Below, piece after piece: positions 59,584-64,000 of a stretch of 64,000 bases of DNA. Every line of letters begins with the position of its first letter. Position 1 is the stretch's first letter. Source of the DNA: Anoplopoma fimbria (taxonomy: Eukaryota; Chordata; Actinopteri; Perciformes; Anoplopomatidae); assembly GCF_027596085.1 (NCBI RefSeq), contig NC_072457.1, forward strand, positions 29,699,898 to 29,763,897. The letters run 5' to 3'. The notes beneath the pieces were generated by a model. The model saw only the letters and a program-made list of their open reading frames with translations, ran no database searches and was not told the origin of the DNA. A program made the translations under genes and the position numbers.

Positions 59584-61240
59584 ATCAATCATCAATTTTT
59601 ATTCATATAGCACCTTTCAAACAAATCAAAGGCAATTCAAAGTGCTTAACAAGTGATTGGCAAGAAGAAGAAATAAATGAATAAATAAAATACAAGCCTG
59701 ACAAAAAAAAAAAAGCAAAATCCTTGAACCATACCATAATAAGACATAAGACACTGAATACAATTAAACTTCAAAATAAATAATAACAATGAACACCATA
59801 CAATTACAAAACACTCAATATAAGCCAGACTGAATGGTTGGGTTTTTAGTTTCTGTTTAAAAGTATTTTCAGCAACACTCAGATTCTCTAGAAGGCCGTT
59901 CCAACAGCTTGGAGCATAATGGCTAAAAGCAGCATTACCAAATGTTTTTGTTCTGCTTTGTGGAACGGCTAAAAGAGAGGAACCAGAGCATCTGAGGGGC
60001 CTCACTGTTCCATAAACTAAAAGCATCTCTGAGAGGTGGTCTGGTTCGAGTCCATATAGTACCTTATAAACTGATGAAATTAAAATCAATACAAAAAACT
60101 AAGTGTAAAGATTTTAAAATAGAAGTTATATGTGCTCTCTTTTTGGTCTTAATTAATATCTGGCAGAAAAAAGTGAATTAATTATAGATGGCTAATTGTA
60201 TTCTCTAGACCAGAAAGAAGAGGGTTGCAATAGTCCAGCCTGGTATTTATAATACAAGTGTGCATCAGTCTCCCTGTGTTGCTTAGAGAAAGAAATTGCT
60301 TCACTTTTGAGATGTTCTTCAAATGATCAAATGCTGTTATTGTGATATGGTGCGCGGAGCCTTGAAGTTAAAATCAATTTCTTTTGGGTTGACTGTGCAT
60401 TCATTTTGGCAGCCAGTTTCTCTCTCTGAGCCTTTGAACCAATTATTTGTACTTATGTTATGTCCCAGTCCAGCTGTAAAGTGCTTTGCGTCATCAAGGC
60501 CTTTTTATATCGAGAACACAATTAAAAGTGAGTTGATTGGCCTGGTGTCATCAAAGAGACACTGCCACCTAAGCTGAATGTCATCATCGTAGCTTTAAAA
60601 AGAGATGCTGTGCTTCCTGTTGACACTGCCCAAGATAGCATGTATAAATTAAAAAGCAACATTCCTAAAATTGATCCCTGTGGTACCCCTCAGTCAACCT
60701 TATAGTGTTCAAAAATAATTTTCTTCAACAAAAAGATATGACGTGAACCAGTTAGAAATGAATCAGTACAGGCTACCATGCTCACATAATCTATTTCAAA
60801 TAATTTGGTGGTCCAGAATATCAAATGTGGCTCAGGACTAAAGGGCTATCTCTGTGCTTTAATGTGCCCTGAAAACTGATCGTAAAATTTAAATTGAGTT
60901 TTTGAGTTTAAAAAGGTACTTAAATAATTAAATTCCAATTATAATTTTTTTGCTTAAAGATGGCAGATTTGAAATGGGCCTAAAATTGATGGATATTAAA
61001 ATGTCCATGTTTTCTTTCTTGAATAATTGTTTTAACTAAACAAATAATTTGGCAAGACACCAAGCTGTAGGGAGAAATTCACTATGGTAAGGATATCTTC
61101 ATATACAGAATGAAATAGCTTTAAAAATGATGGACGGAATTGGTCAAGAGAACACGTGGAGGGCATCAGTTCTGTTACGGTTTTGCGGAGAGTTTCAGCA
61201 TCGACAAGGTCAAAACATTTAAACAAAAGTCAGTGTGGAT
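59584..61240 (-). mobile_element. 5'-truncated LINE with reverse-transcriptase motifs (L2-like)
   Basis: Reading the minus strand from about 61226 down: LMPSTCSLDQFRPSFLK and ILTIVNFSLQLG (the family's STCxLDPxPTxFLK / IVNxSLxxG block before the palm), then FDILDHQII-like text near 60825-60790, GVPQGSILG at 60663-60689 (motif B), SYDDDIQL at 60571-60594 (the YxDD box, with the usual ADD read as DDD), and the C-terminal block RPLRCSGSSLLAVPQSRTKT plus AAFSHYAPSCWN at about 60010-59900. The 3' end reads TTGAAAGGTGCTATATGAAT, then ATTGATGATTGATTTA at 59580. Several stops and frameshifts divide it. The endonuclease half is missing, the usual 5' truncation. It is inserted against the YqaJ relic. 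Inactive copy. Confidence 0.85.
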
Positions 61241-64000
61241 ACCATATTTATGTTCATAGGTTTCCTTCTGGCTCAGGGTCAGTTAGGGGTATCTTCATTT
61301 ATGGGGATATATCTTAGGTTTATGATTTCTTCAAATGTTTAATTTAAAGGTTTGAATTAAAGCATTAAAGTAGTTAAGAACTATTTTCACCATTTCGACC
61401 TCCATCGACAACAGTGTGTCGTGGCAAACAGCACAGGTCTTAATGCCCTGCACAGTAATTTTCTTAATCTATTTTAAGACAAATCAAGTAACAGCTTAAC
61501 ACAAGGACGGACAGTGTCACTGCATGGGAGTGCTACAGAGAGGAGGCATGAATGAGACCCTGGCATGCCTTTTAATGAGGGGTCTTTGAGGCCAACTAGA
61601 TGAATGAATGAAAGAGGGGTCTTTTTTTTAATTCAACATGTGGTTTCCATCCAAATGCTCTCAATTTCCCACATTGTCTTTAGGCATACAGCCACTGTCT
61701 CCATTTACTATATCTGTAAAATACTGGCATTATAAGTACTAACCATGCTGTGAACCTCTCTCTGCTGGCTTGAAGGACATTGATTCATCCGACATCTCTG
61801 CAACTCTTAGATTTAAGCACAGCAAAGTATACTTGACCCATGAAACCATTAACATTGCTCAATAGAAAGGCCACTTCATGATGTACAGACGGATCTGCAG
61901 CGACAAAGGATGGAACTACAACAAAACAGGAGTACATGAGCTCAATCTGTACCTGCAGCCAATGCTTCTGCAAAGATCACAGTACTTGAAGTGCTTCGCT
62001 TTAAGCATTTGAAAAAAATAAGTTTGATACCTTGCCTTACGTAAATTATTCTTGGCACAGAAATAAAGTTCACTACTGAATAATGTTGAGCAATGAATGT
62101 GAGGTGACCTTTCAGTTTATTTCAAAATGAACATACTTGGCTTTGAAAGAGAGGAAATCCTGAATATTTTGTGCAGCTCAATGTCGTGTAGTGCTTGGTT
62201 TCTGAATATACAGTACATGTTACTACTTGTTTTCAGTTCTGCAGGGTGTTGATTGCATGTAAGGAGGAGCAGTTTGGTAAGAATTTGTTTCGGTAATCAC
62301 TGTTTAAAAAGGAAAGTATTGTTAATATTATTATTGTTATTATTAGATTTTAGAAAGGTACAAAATGTATACTTGAATAGCTAGTTTGTGGTATCATATT
62401 TAATGATAGAGCATACTTATTATGGACCCATTAAAATGATCAACATAAAAAGCTAATGGTAGACCAAGTACTGATCATGACACTGTATTTAATAGTTTTT
62501 TCAATGATTCCTGCATTTAAGGTACTTATTTGATTGCCAATGCGTCATTCGATTCCCCACAAACTAATTTTGTTCACAGCTTTATCAGACTGTGACATGG
62601 AATATGGAGTTTCGGCTGACTGCTGCTACTGAAAATTCAGTTGAAGAGCTGTGAGTCTCAATCAAAAAAGTAAAATTATGGGCTGTGAAACTGAAACGAT
62701 GAGCTGAACGATTCTAAAACTTGGGTGATAATACTCTTTGTTAGTCTCCACTCTTTCACATAACACATATTCATTTGTTTGATTGTTATAATAAAACGAA
62801 ATATTGCCTAGTGCAGCTTTACTGTTTGAAAAAGCTTTTGTAAAAAAACTAAATCATCTGTAGATGGCTACTGACAAGTTATATATTGTACTTCTGTCCT
62901 TGTGAGTATAGAGATAATATATTCTGGTCAATTGTATGCAGAAAAACAGTTATAAAACATACTTACTGCACACCTGTTGACCCTGTAATGTTCTGTTCTA
63001 TTTCATTTGTGATTACTCATCTGTAACCTGAAGCTGCCTCTAATATAAGAAGTCCACTGAGATGTTCGGAAATATGATGCACTGTAAAATCCCATCTAAC
63101 AGAACATAAACATTGATGCTGCCAGGATGGCTTTCTGGGATGAGCAGCTCTAAAACAATAGCCTCATAAGTTGCATTTATTGTTTTTCAACCAACAGCCG
63201 AATGCCTCTTGTCTCTTTAAATTCCAGAGCCTATCATTTACACACCTTTATTTTTTCCTCATATACGTTCCTCTCCTGTTGAATGTCACAACCTTTTCTA
63301 ATCTGTCTCTCATTCTCCTTCTTTCCTTGCTGCTAATGTGACTGTGAATGGTTAGAGGGCAGAAACTGTGAGGCGACTCACAAATATTTGTCATAAACAA
63401 TTTTCAGGCCGGTGGCAGGCCCTGCTGATATGTCAGCAGGGATGGTCTTCCTGACGGGCACATATCATTTATATAGACATCGTCTCACTGGTTTTGCCAC
63501 CGACACTGTGCCCATCACATTGTGTGCATCTGTGTGTGTGTGTGACTTGTGTGTGCTCTGTCCATTGACTACTGAAGGGGGGTCCCATGGGTCTCACTCT
63601 CCAAGTAAGAAATGACAGAGACGACAGCTGAATCTCTGCTCAGTCCCTCTCTCCCACCGTCCCACGTCCCTCACTTCCTCCCCCCGAAACCGTCTATTGA
63701 CAGATCCGGGGCTACAGCACCATGCGCACGATGAATCTCAATGATCCGGCACACATCAGAAACCATTACCTGCACGGCGCTAATGTACACCGTGAATATG
63801 AATTGCTCTCGCAGTGGATGTCACTGACCATTTGAAACACACACATGCTAAAGTTTGAATGCTAAATATCCGCTCTGTGCTCCCCAGCGTTACACTCCTC
63901 TGTCAGTCTCAGGGAGAATAGGGAGATCCATGCACAATGAAGCTCATGAATTATCAGCTGAGCATGAATGTCAACTATCGGGCCCACAAGTGTATCCATC
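61241..64000. other. Non-coding stretch, no gene seen
   Basis: AT-rich DNA to about 63000, then a more C-rich end with a short TG run at 63533-63542. The remainder of the YqaJ-bearing element was looked for beyond the LINE and not recognised. The frames at 61785-61973 and 63412-63615 show no domain. Confidence 0.5.

Noticed and set aside
61785..61973. Minus-strand frame considered as a continuation of the YqaJ element
   Set aside because: No family motif, and wrong strand relative to the nuclease relic.

Overview
This looks like an intergenic or large-intron segment from a ray-finned fish, most likely a percomorph teleost. The signs are very dense CA/TG microsatellites (about 16 long arrays), fish-type tRNA-derived SINEs, L2/Rex-like LINE relics, hAT transposon relics, and several interspersed families I recognise from memory as common in teleost genomes. 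Most of the remaining DNA is AT-rich and apparently single copy. No intact host protein-coding gene, rRNA, functional tRNA, CRISPR array or bacterial-type operon can be supported. Most long open frames are by-products of the CA/TG and GA tracts.

Layout. 0-12 kb: non-coding DNA with an old LINE reverse-transcriptase scrap (about 4.35-4.6 kb), a teleost interspersed repeat (5.5-5.9 kb), paired CA arrays (8.2-8.5 kb) and a SINE tail (10.9 kb). 12-19.8 kb is the most element-rich part: a tRNA-derived SINE with both polymerase III boxes visible and a compound TG/TA microsatellite at its head (12.35-12.77 kb), a possible orphan exon (13.81-13.97 kb), a truncated hAT transposase frame with a BED finger (14.18-14.96 kb), a SINE fragment next to another repeat (16.9-17.2 kb), a locally duplicated block (17.5/17.9 kb), a second and different hAT BED-finger relic (18.2-18.45 kb) and a short non-autonomous element (19.4-19.7 kb). 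20-42 kb: mainly single-copy DNA with microsatellites, a near-perfect 68-bp palindrome (25.62 kb), second copies of families seen earlier (25.85, 27.85, 31.4 kb) and an inverted-repeat-bounded segment (39.44-40.38 kb). 42-56 kb: a TATA-like site, an internally deleted inverted copy of the 19.4-kb element, a LINE endonuclease relic (42.9-43.6 kb), a SINE (50.0 kb) and a LINE 3' tail (54.3 kb). 56-64 kb: a GATG minisatellite, then a nested structure at 59.2-61.2 kb in which a YqaJ-type nuclease relic is cut off by an opposite-strand LINE that still shows its reverse-transcriptase motifs.

The coding relics belong to selfish elements and none looks functional. The most informative points are the YqaJ/LINE nest, the hAT frame that stops just after its second catalytic aspartate, the long palindrome, and the candidate exon at 13.8 kb. 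Family names come from motif recognition by eye. No database search or alignment program was run, so repeat boundaries are approximate.
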